Of a stretch of DNA of 64,000 nucleotides, positions 15,699 to 23,438 are shown piece by piece. The notes under the pieces were generated by a model, which saw only the letters and a program-made list of their open reading frames with translations, did no database searches and was not told the DNA's origin. Position 1 is the stretch's first letter. Each line of letters opens with the position of its first letter. Origin of the DNA: Streptomyces spirodelae (GTDB taxonomy: Bacteria; Actinomycetota; Actinomycetes; Streptomycetales; Streptomycetaceae); assembly GCF_017676385.1 (NCBI RefSeq), contig NZ_JAFFZN010000015.1, positions 1-64,000 of the forward strand, written 5' to 3'. The translations under genes and the position numbers were made by a program.

Positions 15699-17045
15699 CT
15701 ACGGCTGCCCGCCCGGCCCGTACGCGGACACCTTGGGGGTCTCGGCGACCGGCTCGGGCACCGGCTGGGGCGCCCTGGGGCCGCCGCCCGGCAGCAGACC
15801 CCGCGCCCGGCCACCCAGCGCTCCGGTGTGGCGGCCGAGCCACACCAGGAAGGCGGTGGGGAGGAAGACCGCGTCGGCCGCGATCATCGCCAGCGAGAAG
15901 AACGGCAGCCCGAGCAGTACGGCGATGCTGAGGTGCTCCATGATCATGAAGGTCAGCAGCACGTTCTTCGCCCGCCTGTTGAGCAGGGTGAAGGGGAAGG
16001 CGACCTGGGTGGCGACGGTGCCGTAGGTGACCAGGAAGATCATGACGCCGTTGCCGGCGAGCAGGTGGCTCAGCTCGGGCCAGGGCGTGAAGTAGTCCAG
16101 GTTCATCGGGTAGTAGACAGCTGTGCCGTCCTGCCAGCGGGTGCCCTGGATCTTGTACCAGCCGGCCGTCGAGTAGACCAGACAGACCTCGATCATGACG
16201 ACGAGCAGCACGCCGTTGTGGACGAGGTTGGCGAGGATGTCGCACACGTCGCGTATCTCGCGCACCGCCGCGCCGCCTCGTACGGCGGCCCGGTTGACGG
16301 CCCACCACAGGCCGTGCACGGCCCACAGCGCCCAGAAGAAGACCGCCCAGCCGATGCTGAGCCCGCCCGCGACGGTACTGCCCAGCAGTACGGCACCGAA
16401 CGCGCTCCACAGCACCACACCCCCGACGCCGGCCGCCGTCTCCTGGCCTCCGGCGATCTGCTGCAGCTCGCCAGGGGCCGACGGCTCGCCAGGGGCCCAC
16501 TGGCCTTCGGGGGACGCGTGGCGCTCCCGGGCGCGCCTGGCCCGCCGGGCGTCCAGGGACCACACCTGGGCGCAGCGGGTGAAGACGAGGTAGATCGCCA
16601 TCAGGTGGATGATGTTGTCCCCGCCGTCGCCCATGAAGACGCTGCGGTTCTGCAGTGAGAGCACCCCGACCATGAACAGCACGGTGGCCGCGCGGGTGTG
16701 CCAGCCCAGCAGCACTGCCGCGGCGGCGGCCATGGCCACGACGTAGACGAGCTGGAACCAGCTGTCGCTGCTGGACCACATCAGCACCGTGAAGGCGTCG
16801 TTGGTCTCGATCAGCTGCCGGGCCAGACCCCAGGCCCACGGGCTGTCCGGTCCGTACAGCTCCTGCCGGTGCGGCCACTCGCGCAGCAGGAAGAAGAACC
16901 ACGCCGCGCCGAACCCGATCCGCACGATCGCCGTCTGGTAGGGGCCGAGTGCCTGCGCGGTGATCCGGGTCAGGCCGCGTGAGATCCACCGTTCGAGCCG
17001 GGCGCGGGGTCCCTCGGCTCCCCTGTACCGTCCCTCGTCCGTCAC
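15699..17045 (-). CDS. HTTM-domain membrane protein
   Basis: A 448-residue protein with many membrane helices and the HTTM (horizontally transferred transmembrane) layout related to vitamin K-dependent gamma-carboxylase: IVRIGFGAAWFFFLLREWP at the start, GDGGDNIIHLMAIYLVFTRC, then YSTAGWYKIQGTRWQDGTAVYYP. Whether it is a carboxylase is unknown. The start is a GTG that overlaps the stop of the DUF5819 gene by four bases, so the two are translationally coupled. A linker near residues 180-235 carries a Gln/Gly/Pro-rich insertion. Confidence 0.8.
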   Translation of the reverse strand: MTDEGRYRGAEGPRARLERWISRGLTRITAQALGPYQTAIVRIGFGAAWFFFLLREWPHRQELYGPDSPWAWGLARQLIETNDAFTVLMWSSSDSWFQLVYVVAMAAAAAVLLGWHTRAATVLFMVGVLSLQNRSVFMGDGGDNIIHLMAIYLVFTRCAQVWSLDARRARRARERHASPEGQWAPGEPSAPGELQQIAGGQETAAGVGGVVLWSAFGAVLLGSTVAGGLSIGWAVFFWALWAVHGLWWAVNRAAVRGGAAVREIRDVCDILANLVHNGVLLVVMIEVCLVYSTAGWYKIQGTRWQDGTAVYYPMNLDYFTPWPELSHLLAGNGVMIFLVTYGTVATQVAFPFTLLNRRAKNVLLTFMIMEHLSIAVLLGLPFFSLAMIAADAVFLPTAFLVWLGRHTGALGGRARGLLPGGGPRAPQPVPEPVAETPKVSAYGPGGQP

Positions 17046-17719
17046 TTGCCGCCTCCCGGAAGGTCGGCGCTGGTGACCTGCCACCAGGGCTGGGTGCTGT
17101 ACGTGGTCTTCACCTGGGCCCTCTCCTCGCTCCACTCGGGCGGGGCGACCGGGGTGACGGCGGAGCGCACCTGGATGCGCTCGACGCTGCCGCCGTTGAG
17201 CTCGGGCCCGAAGCGCCGCATCACGATGCGCTTGATGTACTGCTCGGAGAGTCGGCCGCGCAGCCCGATGGGCTTGCCCTTCTCGTCGTGGTTGTCGGCG
17301 TAGAACTCCCAGGCGCGGCGCAGTTCGTTCTGCTGGGTGTGGCTGGGGGCCGGATTGCCGTGGATCGCCTCACCGTCCATGGCGCTGAGGTTGACCCAGC
17401 CGGTGTTCTCGGTGCTGCCGTCGCGCTTGGTCACGGTCGCGCGGGCGTGCACGGCGACGTTCTGCTGGAGGGGATTGGGGGCGAACAGCTTCCAGTTGCG
17501 CTCGAACTCCGGGTAGACGTACGAGTCGACGAGTTCCCCGTGCCGTTTGCTGATGGTGTTGTCCGGCGCCGTCTGCAGAAAGACCATCGCCACGTGGAAC
17601 GCGATTCCGACCGTGACGACGGCCACGGCTATCGCCACGAAGATCCGCGCGGGCAGCGAGAGCGCGGCGATCCCGCGCGTGCCTTCCCCCCCGGGCGCCT
17701 GGTGCGCCGCTGGCTCCAT
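17042..17719 (-). CDS. DUF5819 family membrane-anchored protein
   Basis: A 225-residue protein with one membrane helix near residues 25-50 and an outward-facing domain containing FERNWKLFAPNPLQQNVAVHARA and QQNELRRAWEFYADNH. It matches what I know of DUF5819, which is commonly found beside HTTM proteins. It is the first gene of a two-gene unit with the HTTM protein, and the pair probably works together at the membrane. No enzymatic motif is visible. Confidence 0.75.
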   Translation of the reverse strand: MEPAAHQAPGGEGTRGIAALSLPARIFVAIAVAVVTVGIAFHVAMVFLQTAPDNTISKRHGELVDSYVYPEFERNWKLFAPNPLQQNVAVHARATVTKRDGSTENTGWVNLSAMDGEAIHGNPAPSHTQQNELRRAWEFYADNHDEKGKPIGLRGRLSEQYIKRIVMRRFGPELNGGSVERIQVRSAVTPVAPPEWSEERAQVKTTYSTQPWWQVTSADLPGGGK

Positions 17720-17867
17720 GCCCTACCCCTGCTCCCCATGTTCTCCATGCCCATGACCGGGCCGGTCCGCCTCAGAGACTCTCAGAGGGTACTGGGGCCC
17801 GGGCGCCTGCCCCCGCCGGTCGGTGGCATTCGCCCTTGACAGCCTCGGAACCCGCGCCCATCCTTGA

Positions 17868-17885
17868 ACCGAACGATCGGTCGGT
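17868..17885. promoter_or_regulatory. Palindromic operator, probable PaaR (TetR) site 2
   Basis: The same 18 bases as in front of paaN (ACCGAACGATCGGTCGGT) end 30 bp before the paaA start. That position would block the promoter or the early transcribed region. Confidence 0.8.
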
Positions 17886-17915
17886 CGGCTGGACACCGAG
17901 GGATCAGGGGGCTGT

Positions 17916-18941
17916 ATGACATCGGTGACATCACCGCCGCGCGGGGGCACGGCGGGAGCGGAAGCGCACGGTGGGCCAGGCGCGGCCGAGCCCGGCGGCC
18001 CGGAGGCCGAAGGCGCCCTGCAGGAAGCCTTCGATGCGGCCGTGGCCGCCGACGAGCGCATCGAGCCGCGGGACTGGATGCCGGACGCCTACCGCTCCAC
18101 CCTCATCCGCCAGATCGCCCAGCATGCGCACTCCGAGATCATCGGCATGCAGCCGGAGGCCAACTGGATCACCCGCGCACCCTCGCTGCGCCGCAAGGCG
18201 ATCCTGATGGCCAAGGTGCAGGACGAGGCAGGCCACGGCCTGTATCTCTATGGCGCGGCCGAGACGCTGGGCGCGAGCCGCGAGGAGCTGCTCGACAAGC
18301 TGCACGACGGCCGCCAGAAGTATTCGTCGATCTTCAACTACCCCACGCTGACCTGGGCGGACGTCGGAGCGATCGGCTGGCTGGTGGACGGCGCCGCCAT
18401 CACCAACCAGGTCCCGCTGTGCCGCTGCTCGTACGGCCCCTACGCCCGCGCCATGGTCAGGATCTGCAAGGAGGAGTCCTTCCACCAGCGCCAGGGCTAC
18501 GAGCTGCTGCTCGCCCTGGCCAGGGGCACCGAGGCCCAGTGTGCGATGGCACAGGACGCGGTGGACCGCTGGTGGTGGCCCTCGCTGATGATGTTCGGCC
18601 CGCCGGACGACGAGTCGGCGCACAGCGCCCAGTCCATGGCGTGGAAGATCAAGCGGCACTCCAACGACGAGCTCCGCCAGCGCTTCGTGGACATCTGCGT
18701 ACCCCAAGCTGAGGCGCTGGGTCTCACCCTGCCCGATCCCGACCTGCGCTGGAACGAGGAGCGGGGCCACTGGGACTTCGGCGCGATCGACTGGGAGGAG
18801 TTCCGCCAGGTGCTCAAGGGCAACGGCCCCTGCAACGAGCAGCGGCTGCGCCGGCGCCGTACGGCACACGAGAACGGCGCCTGGGTCCGCGAGGCGGCCG
18901 CGGCCCACGCCGCCAAACACGCAGCGAGGAGTGCGTCATGA
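17916..18941 (+). CDS. paaA: 1,2-phenylacetyl-CoA epoxidase catalytic subunit PaaA
   Basis: A 341-residue diiron oxygenase subunit. Carboxylate/His ligands are visible in KVQDEAGHGLYLY and CKEESFHQRQGYELL, the paired ExxH motifs of the ferritin-like fold. It epoxidises the ring of phenylacetyl-CoA with PaaC as structural partner and PaaE as electron donor. The first 40 residues are a Gly/Ala/Glu-rich leader longer than in E. coli PaaA. It is first of five overlapping genes, with a probable PaaR operator 30 bp upstream. Confidence 0.94.
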   Translation: MTSVTSPPRGGTAGAEAHGGPGAAEPGGPEAEGALQEAFDAAVAADERIEPRDWMPDAYRSTLIRQIAQHAHSEIIGMQPEANWITRAPSLRRKAILMAKVQDEAGHGLYLYGAAETLGASREELLDKLHDGRQKYSSIFNYPTLTWADVGAIGWLVDGAAITNQVPLCRCSYGPYARAMVRICKEESFHQRQGYELLLALARGTEAQCAMAQDAVDRWWWPSLMMFGPPDDESAHSAQSMAWKIKRHSNDELRQRFVDICVPQAEALGLTLPDPDLRWNEERGHWDFGAIDWEEFRQVLKGNGPCNEQRLRRRRTAHENGAWVREAAAAHAAKHAARSAS

Positions 18942-19222
18942 GCGCCGACTGGCCCCTGTGGGAGGTCTTCGTACGCAGCAGGCGCGGCCTCTCGCACACG
19001 CACGCGGGAAGCCTGCACGCCCCGGACGCGCAGATGGCGCTCCGTAACGCCCGGGATCTGTTCACCCGCCGCAGCGAGGGCGTCTCCCTGTGGGTGGTTC
19101 CCTCCAGCGAGATCACCGCTTCCTCACCTGACGAGAAGGACCCCTTCTTCGAGCCCGCCGCCGACAAGGCGTACCGCCACCCGACGTTCTACGAGGTCCC
19201 GGAGGGGGTGCGGAACCTGTGA
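18938..19222 (+). CDS. paaB: Phenylacetyl-CoA epoxidase subunit PaaB
   Basis: A 94-residue protein beginning SADWPLWEVFVRSRRGLSHTHAGSLHAPDAQMALRNARDLFTRR, the classic PaaB sequence, with VWVVPS-type and YRHPTFYEVPEGV segments. It is a small accessory subunit that bridges PaaA-PaaC units. Its ATG overlaps the paaA stop (ATGA) and its stop overlaps the paaC GTG, so expression is coupled. Confidence 0.93.
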   Translation: MSADWPLWEVFVRSRRGLSHTHAGSLHAPDAQMALRNARDLFTRRSEGVSLWVVPSSEITASSPDEKDPFFEPAADKAYRHPTFYEVPEGVRNL

Positions 19223-19941
19223 CAGCCACAGCACCGCAGTCCCTGGCCACCCTCCCCCTCGGCGACGACGCGCTGATCCTCTCCCAGCGCCTGGGCGAAT
19301 GGGCGGGGCATGCCCCCGTCCTGGAGGAGGAGGTGGCGCTGGCCAATATCGCCCTGGATCTGCTGGGCCAGGCCCGCGCGCTCTACGCCGGGCTCTCCGA
19401 TGTGCTGGGCAGCGAGGACGAGATCGCCTATCTGCGGGAAGAACGCGCTTTCCGCAACTGCCAGTTGGTCGAGCAGCCCAATGGCGACTTCGCGCACACC
19501 ATCGTGCGGCAGCTGTTCTTCTCCGCCTACCAACAGCCGCTCTACGCCCGGCTGGCCCCGGTGCTCCCGCTGGCGGCCAAGGCGGTCCGCGAGACGGCCT
19601 ACCACCGCGACCACGCCGAGCAGTGGACGGTGCGGCTGGGTGACGGCACCGAGGAGAGCCACGCCCGCACCCAGCGCGCCGCCGACGCGCTCTGGCGGTA
19701 CACAGACGAGCTGTTCGAGCCGATCGAAGGGCTGGAGGTGGAGTGGCAGGAGCTGGCCGAGGAGTGGAAAGCGGACATCCGTGAGGTGTTCGGCCGCGCG
19801 GGCCTGACCGTCCCCCAGGGCCCCGGAAAGGACGCCTGGGCCGCCGGGGCCGGCCGCCAGGGGCTGCACACCGAGCCGTTCGGCCGGCTGCTCGCCGAGA
19901 TGCAGCATCTGCACCGCAGCCACCCGGGGGCCACATGGTGA
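19219..19941 (+). CDS. paaC: Phenylacetyl-CoA epoxidase structural subunit PaaC
   Basis: A 240-residue ferritin-like protein. It has LGDDALILSQRLGEWAGHAPVLEEEVALANIALDLLGQARALY at the N-terminus, and AYHRDHAEQW further on. In the complex PaaC supports PaaA and has lost catalytic activity. Start is a GTG overlapping the paaB stop. Its stop lies inside the paaD start region. Confidence 0.93.
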   Translation: MTATAPQSLATLPLGDDALILSQRLGEWAGHAPVLEEEVALANIALDLLGQARALYAGLSDVLGSEDEIAYLREERAFRNCQLVEQPNGDFAHTIVRQLFFSAYQQPLYARLAPVLPLAAKAVRETAYHRDHAEQWTVRLGDGTEESHARTQRAADALWRYTDELFEPIEGLEVEWQELAEEWKADIREVFGRAGLTVPQGPGKDAWAAGAGRQGLHTEPFGRLLAEMQHLHRSHPGATW

Positions 19942-20552
19942 CCGCTTCAGGCTCCGCCGCTGCCGCCGCCTCCGGCTCTCCCTCGGACACGGCCGCCGCT
20001 GCCCCTGCCCCTGTCGGGGAGAGCTCCCGGCCGAGGTCCCTCGCGGAGCTGGCCGGGTCGGTGCCCGATCCGGAGCTCCCGGTGATCACCCTGGCGGAGC
20101 TGGGCGTACTGCGCAGGGTCACCGAGCCCGAGCCCGGCCACGTCCTGGTCGAGCTGACCCCCACCTACACCGGCTGCCCGGCGGTCGAGGCGATGGCGGC
20201 CGACATCGAGCGGGTGCTGCGCACCGAGGCCGGCGCCGAGAAGGTCGAGGTCCACACGGTGCTCTCGCCGCCCTGGTCGAGCGACGACATCAGCGAGGAG
20301 GGCCGCCGCAAGCTCGCCGAGTACGGCATCGCACCCCCACGCCCCGGCGCCCGCGCATCCGCCCCCGTCCAGGTCGGCCTCTCCCCCACCAGACATGCGA
20401 CGGAACCCACGCGCGAGGCCGAGCCGGTCCGCTGCCCGCACTGCGGGGCGGCGGAGACGGAGCTGCTCAGCCGGTTCTCCTCCACCGCCTGCAAGGCGCT
20501 GCGCCGCTGCACGGCCTGCCGGGAGCCGTTCGACCACTTCAAGGAGGTCTGA
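19935..20552 (+). CDS. paaD: PaaD, Fe-S assembly-type protein for the epoxidase
   Basis: A 205-residue protein. After a low-complexity leader it has a MIP18/DUF59-type domain (VPDPELPVITLAELGVLRRV, TPTYTGCPAVEAMAADIERVL) and a C-terminal Cys-rich part: CPHC, a lone Cys and CTAC, which may hold zinc or an Fe-S cluster. PaaD is required for epoxidase maturation, probably for the PaaE cluster. It overlaps paaC by seven bases; the ATG at 19935 and a GTG three bases later are both possible starts. Confidence 0.92.
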   Translation: MVTASGSAAAAASGSPSDTAAAAPAPVGESSRPRSLAELAGSVPDPELPVITLAELGVLRRVTEPEPGHVLVELTPTYTGCPAVEAMAADIERVLRTEAGAEKVEVHTVLSPPWSSDDISEEGRRKLAEYGIAPPRPGARASAPVQVGLSPTRHATEPTREAEPVRCPHCGAAETELLSRFSSTACKALRRCTACREPFDHFKEV

Positions 20553-20554
20553 GG

Positions 20555-21631
20555 GTGCCTGTCTTCCACCCGCTGCGCGTCAGGTCCCTCGACCGGCTGA
20601 CCGACGACTCGGCAGCGCTCACCCTCGACGTCCCGCCCGAGCTGCGCGAGACCTTCGGCTACGCCCCAGGACAGCACCTCACCCTGCGGCGGACGGGCGA
20701 ACGAGGCGAGGAGATCCGCCGCACCTACTCGCTGTGCGACCCGGCCGGCCCCCGCCCTTCGACGCTGCGGGTGGGCATCAGGCTGGTGGAGGGCGGCGAG
20801 TTCTCCACCTACGCGCTCAAGGAGCTGACCGAGGGCTGCACGGTCGATGTGCTGCCGCCCATGGGCCGCTTCGTGCTGGAGCCCCGTCCGGGCCGGTATG
20901 CCGCCGTCGTGGGCGGCAGCGGCATCACGCCGGTGCTGTCCATGGCCGGAACGCTGCTGGCCGACGAGCCCGGGGCCCGCTTCTGTCTGATACGCAGCGA
21001 CCGCACCGCTGCCTCGACGATGTTCCTGGACGAGGTCGCCGACCTGAAGGACCGCTGGCCCGACCGCTTCCACCTGGTGACGGCCCTCTCCCGGGAGGAG
21101 CAGCACAGCGGCCTGCCCTCCGGCCGCCTGGACGAGGAACGGCTGACGGCACTGCTGCCCGCGCTGCTGACCGCCTCCGGAGTACGGGAGATGGACGGCT
21201 GGTATCTGTGCGGCCCGCTCGGACTGGTGGAGGGTGCGAGCAGAGCGCTGCGGACGCTGGACGTGCCCCGGGACCGCGTCCATCAGGAGATCTTCCACGC
21301 GGACGCGGGCGCGGGCACAGTGCCCCAGCCACCGCCCACCCGAGGGCTGTCCGGCTCCGCGACGGTGAGCGCCACCCTGGCCGGACGCGGCGGCAGTTGG
21401 CCCGCGCAGGAGGGGGAGACGCTGCTGGAGACGGTGCTGCGGAACAGGACCGACGCCCCCTACGCCTGCAAGGGAGGGGTCTGCGGCACCTGCCGGGCCC
21501 GGCTGCTCGGCGGGGAGGTCCATATGGACCGCAACTTCGCCTTGGAGCCGGAGGAGGTGGAGGCGGGTTATGTGCTGGCGTGCCAGTCGCATCCGCTGAC
21601 CGAGAAGGTGGAGATTGACTTCGACGCCTGA
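20555..21631 (+). CDS. paaE: Phenylacetyl-CoA epoxidase reductase PaaE
   Basis: A 358-residue reductase. The N-terminal FAD-binding domain includes GQHLTLRR and RRTYSLCDP, a NAD(P)-binding domain includes VVGGSGITPVLSM, and the C-terminus is a plant-type [2Fe-2S] ferredoxin with CKGGVCGTC and a fourth Cys in VLACQSHP. It passes electrons from NADPH to the PaaA diiron site. The GTG start lies two bases after the paaD stop with AAGGAGG upstream. It is last in the operon; repeat-rich DNA follows. Confidence 0.93.
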   Translation: MPVFHPLRVRSLDRLTDDSAALTLDVPPELRETFGYAPGQHLTLRRTGERGEEIRRTYSLCDPAGPRPSTLRVGIRLVEGGEFSTYALKELTEGCTVDVLPPMGRFVLEPRPGRYAAVVGGSGITPVLSMAGTLLADEPGARFCLIRSDRTAASTMFLDEVADLKDRWPDRFHLVTALSREEQHSGLPSGRLDEERLTALLPALLTASGVREMDGWYLCGPLGLVEGASRALRTLDVPRDRVHQEIFHADAGAGTVPQPPPTRGLSGSATVSATLAGRGGSWPAQEGETLLETVLRNRTDAPYACKGGVCGTCRARLLGGEVHMDRNFALEPEEVEAGYVLACQSHPLTEKVEIDFDA

Positions 21632-21670
21632 AAGCGCACCCTGATACGCCCTGGAGCGGCTGGAGCCCTG

Positions 21671-21712
21671 GAGCGCCCTGGTCTGGAGCGCCCTGGTCTG
21701 GAGCGCCCTGGT
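21671..21712. repeat. 15-bp tandem repeat after paaE
   Basis: The unit GAGCGCCCTGGTCTG is present at 21671 and 21686 and again, truncated, at 21701. More degenerate copies precede it. Confidence 0.7.
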
Positions 21713-21765
21713 GCGGCCCGGTGTCCCGTTACGGCCTCTGGTGAAGTTCGAGCTGCAGCCCTAAT

Positions 21766-21780
21766 CTGACGGTACGTCAG
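21766..21780. promoter_or_regulatory. Palindrome upstream of the acyl-CoA dehydrogenase
   Basis: CTGACGGTACGTCAG has 6-bp arms (CTGACG/CGTCAG) around three bases and ends 59 bp before the start codon. It looks like a TetR-type operator but is distinct from the PaaR sites. Confidence 0.55.
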
Positions 21781-21839
21781 CTCCAACCAGACCGAGCGAG
21801 CCGCACCGCTCACAGGACACCGGGGAGAGCGAGAGCGCC

Positions 21840-22943
21840 ATGGATTTCAGCTTCAGCGAAGAGCAGCAGGCCGCCCAGGAGGCCGCCAGGGCCGTCTTCT
21901 CACAGGTGGCACCGGACGCGGTGGAGAGTCCGGCGGTGGCACAGGGAACCGTCGCCGACGACTTCGACCGTGCGCTGTGGCGGCAACTGGCGCGCTCCGA
22001 CCTGCTCGGGCTCGCCGTGCCCGCACACCACGGCGGCCTAGGTCTCGACCCGGTGGCGCTGTGTCTGGTGCTGCGCGAGGCCGGCCGTGCCCTGGCACGC
22101 GTGCCGCTGCTGGAGACCAGCGCGGCGGCGTTCACCCTCGCCGCCCACGGCACCGAGGAGCTGTGCGCCGCGCTGCTGCCACGGGTCGCGGCGGGCGAGC
22201 TGGCGCTCACCGTCGCCGGGCAGGGCCGCACCGGCCATGAGCCTGCCGAGCGTGCCGTCACAGCGAGCCCGGAGCCCGATGAGGACGGCTGGCTGCTGGA
22301 CGGCGTACAGACGGCCGTTCCATGGGCTGCGACGGCCGACCTCGTCGTCGTACCGGCGCACACGGCCGACGGCCGGCCGCTGCTGGCGTTGGTGGCACCC
22401 GCCGCCGGGGGCGTCTCGGCGGCCGAGCAGGCGTCCACCAACGGCGAGCGCTATGCGGAGGTGGAACTGGCCAGTGTGCGCGTACGGTCGCGTGACGTCG
22501 TCGACCACCCCGGGGCGCCGGGCAGGCTGCACCGGCTGCTGGCGACCGGCACCTGTGCGCTGGCGCTCGGCCTGGGCAGCCGGGTGCTGGAGATGACCGG
22601 CGAGTACGTCAGCCGCCGGGAACAGTTCGGGTTCCCTCTCGCCACGTTCCAGGCGGTGGCGGTCCAGGCCGCTGACCGCTACATCGACCTGCGCGCGATG
22701 GAGGCCACCCTCTGGAAGGCGGCCTGGCGGCTGGAGCCGGCCGAGGTGGCGGTCGCCAAGATGTGGGCGGCCGACGGGATGCGCCGGGTGGTGCAGACAG
22801 CGCAGCATCTGCACGGCGGGATGGGCGCCGACACCGACTATCCGCTGCACCGGTTCCATGCCTGGGCCAAGCAGTGGGAGCTCTCCCATGGATCGGCCGC
22901 GGCCCAGGAGGAAGCCCTCGCGGACCTCCTCGCCACCGGCTGA
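21840..22943 (+). CDS. Acyl-CoA dehydrogenase family protein
   Basis: A 367-residue flavoprotein of the acyl-CoA dehydrogenase fold. It has MDFSFSEEQQAAQEAARAVFSQ at the N-terminus, a middle beta domain, and the C-terminal helical domain with YVSRREQFGFPLATFQAVAVQAADRYIDL and QHLHGGMGADTDYPLHRFHAWAK. It oxidises an acyl-CoA at the alpha-beta bond; the substrate is unknown. It lies just after paaE on the same strand but has its own upstream palindrome and a 208-bp gap, so it is probably transcribed separately. Confidence 0.82.
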   Translation: MDFSFSEEQQAAQEAARAVFSQVAPDAVESPAVAQGTVADDFDRALWRQLARSDLLGLAVPAHHGGLGLDPVALCLVLREAGRALARVPLLETSAAAFTLAAHGTEELCAALLPRVAAGELALTVAGQGRTGHEPAERAVTASPEPDEDGWLLDGVQTAVPWAATADLVVVPAHTADGRPLLALVAPAAGGVSAAEQASTNGERYAEVELASVRVRSRDVVDHPGAPGRLHRLLATGTCALALGLGSRVLEMTGEYVSRREQFGFPLATFQAVAVQAADRYIDLRAMEATLWKAAWRLEPAEVAVAKMWAADGMRRVVQTAQHLHGGMGADTDYPLHRFHAWAKQWELSHGSAAAQEEALADLLATG

Positions 22944-23024
22944 GAGCCTGGCCCCGGGGGCGCGGGGAACAGCGCGACAAGCCACGCCATGGGCCCGCAG
23001 CCCGCAGCCCGCAGACCACGGCAC

Positions 23025-23075
23025 GGGCAGGGACAGGGACAGGGGCAGGGACAGGGACAGGGGCACCCCCTCTGC
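23025..23075. repeat. Hexanucleotide repeat tract
   Basis: About eight units of GGGACA and GGGGCA follow one another between the acyl-CoA dehydrogenase and the rhodanese gene. It is a simple purine-rich repeat with no coding potential I trust. Confidence 0.7.
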
Positions 23076-23090
23076 CCGGACCAAGAAGCC

Positions 23091-23438
23091 CTAGTGCACG
23101 AAGGCCGGGTCCGCGTCCCCCTCCAGGGGGCGCCCCGCGGCGTGCCAGGCCAGCATGCCGCCGTCGACGTTGACCGCGTCCACGCCCTGCTGGGCGAGGT
23201 AGGCGGCGACCTGTGCCGAGCGGCCGCCGACCCGGCAGACGACGTAGACGCGCTCACCCTCGCCCAGCCGTTCGGTCAGCTCGCCCTGGCGCGCGACGAA
23301 GTCGCTCATCGGGATGTGCAGCGCGCCGGGGGCGCGTCCGGCGGCCCATTCGTCGTCCTCGCGGACGTCCAACAGCAGCGCGTCGGCCGGTACGGAGGCG
23401 GCGTCGGTCTGCGGCACCTGCCCGGGAAGGGCGTTCAT
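23091..23438 (-). CDS. Single-domain rhodanese
   Basis: A 115-residue rhodanese. The active loop is CRVGGRS, with the catalytic Cys at residue 68; LLLDVREDDEWAAGRAPGALHIPMSDF is the typical first half. It may move sulfane sulfur or act as a redox sensor. The start overlaps the stop of the upstream J-domain gene by four bases, so the two form one unit. Confidence 0.88.
   Translation of the reverse strand: MNALPGQVPQTDAASVPADALLLDVREDDEWAAGRAPGALHIPMSDFVARQGELTERLGEGERVYVVCRVGGRSAQVAAYLAQQGVDAVNVDGGMLAWHAAGRPLEGDADPAFVH

Noticed and set aside
23025..23075. Possible CRISPR-like repeat tract
   Set aside because: It is a simple hexanucleotide repeat without spacers or flanking cas genes. No CRISPR array is present in the window.
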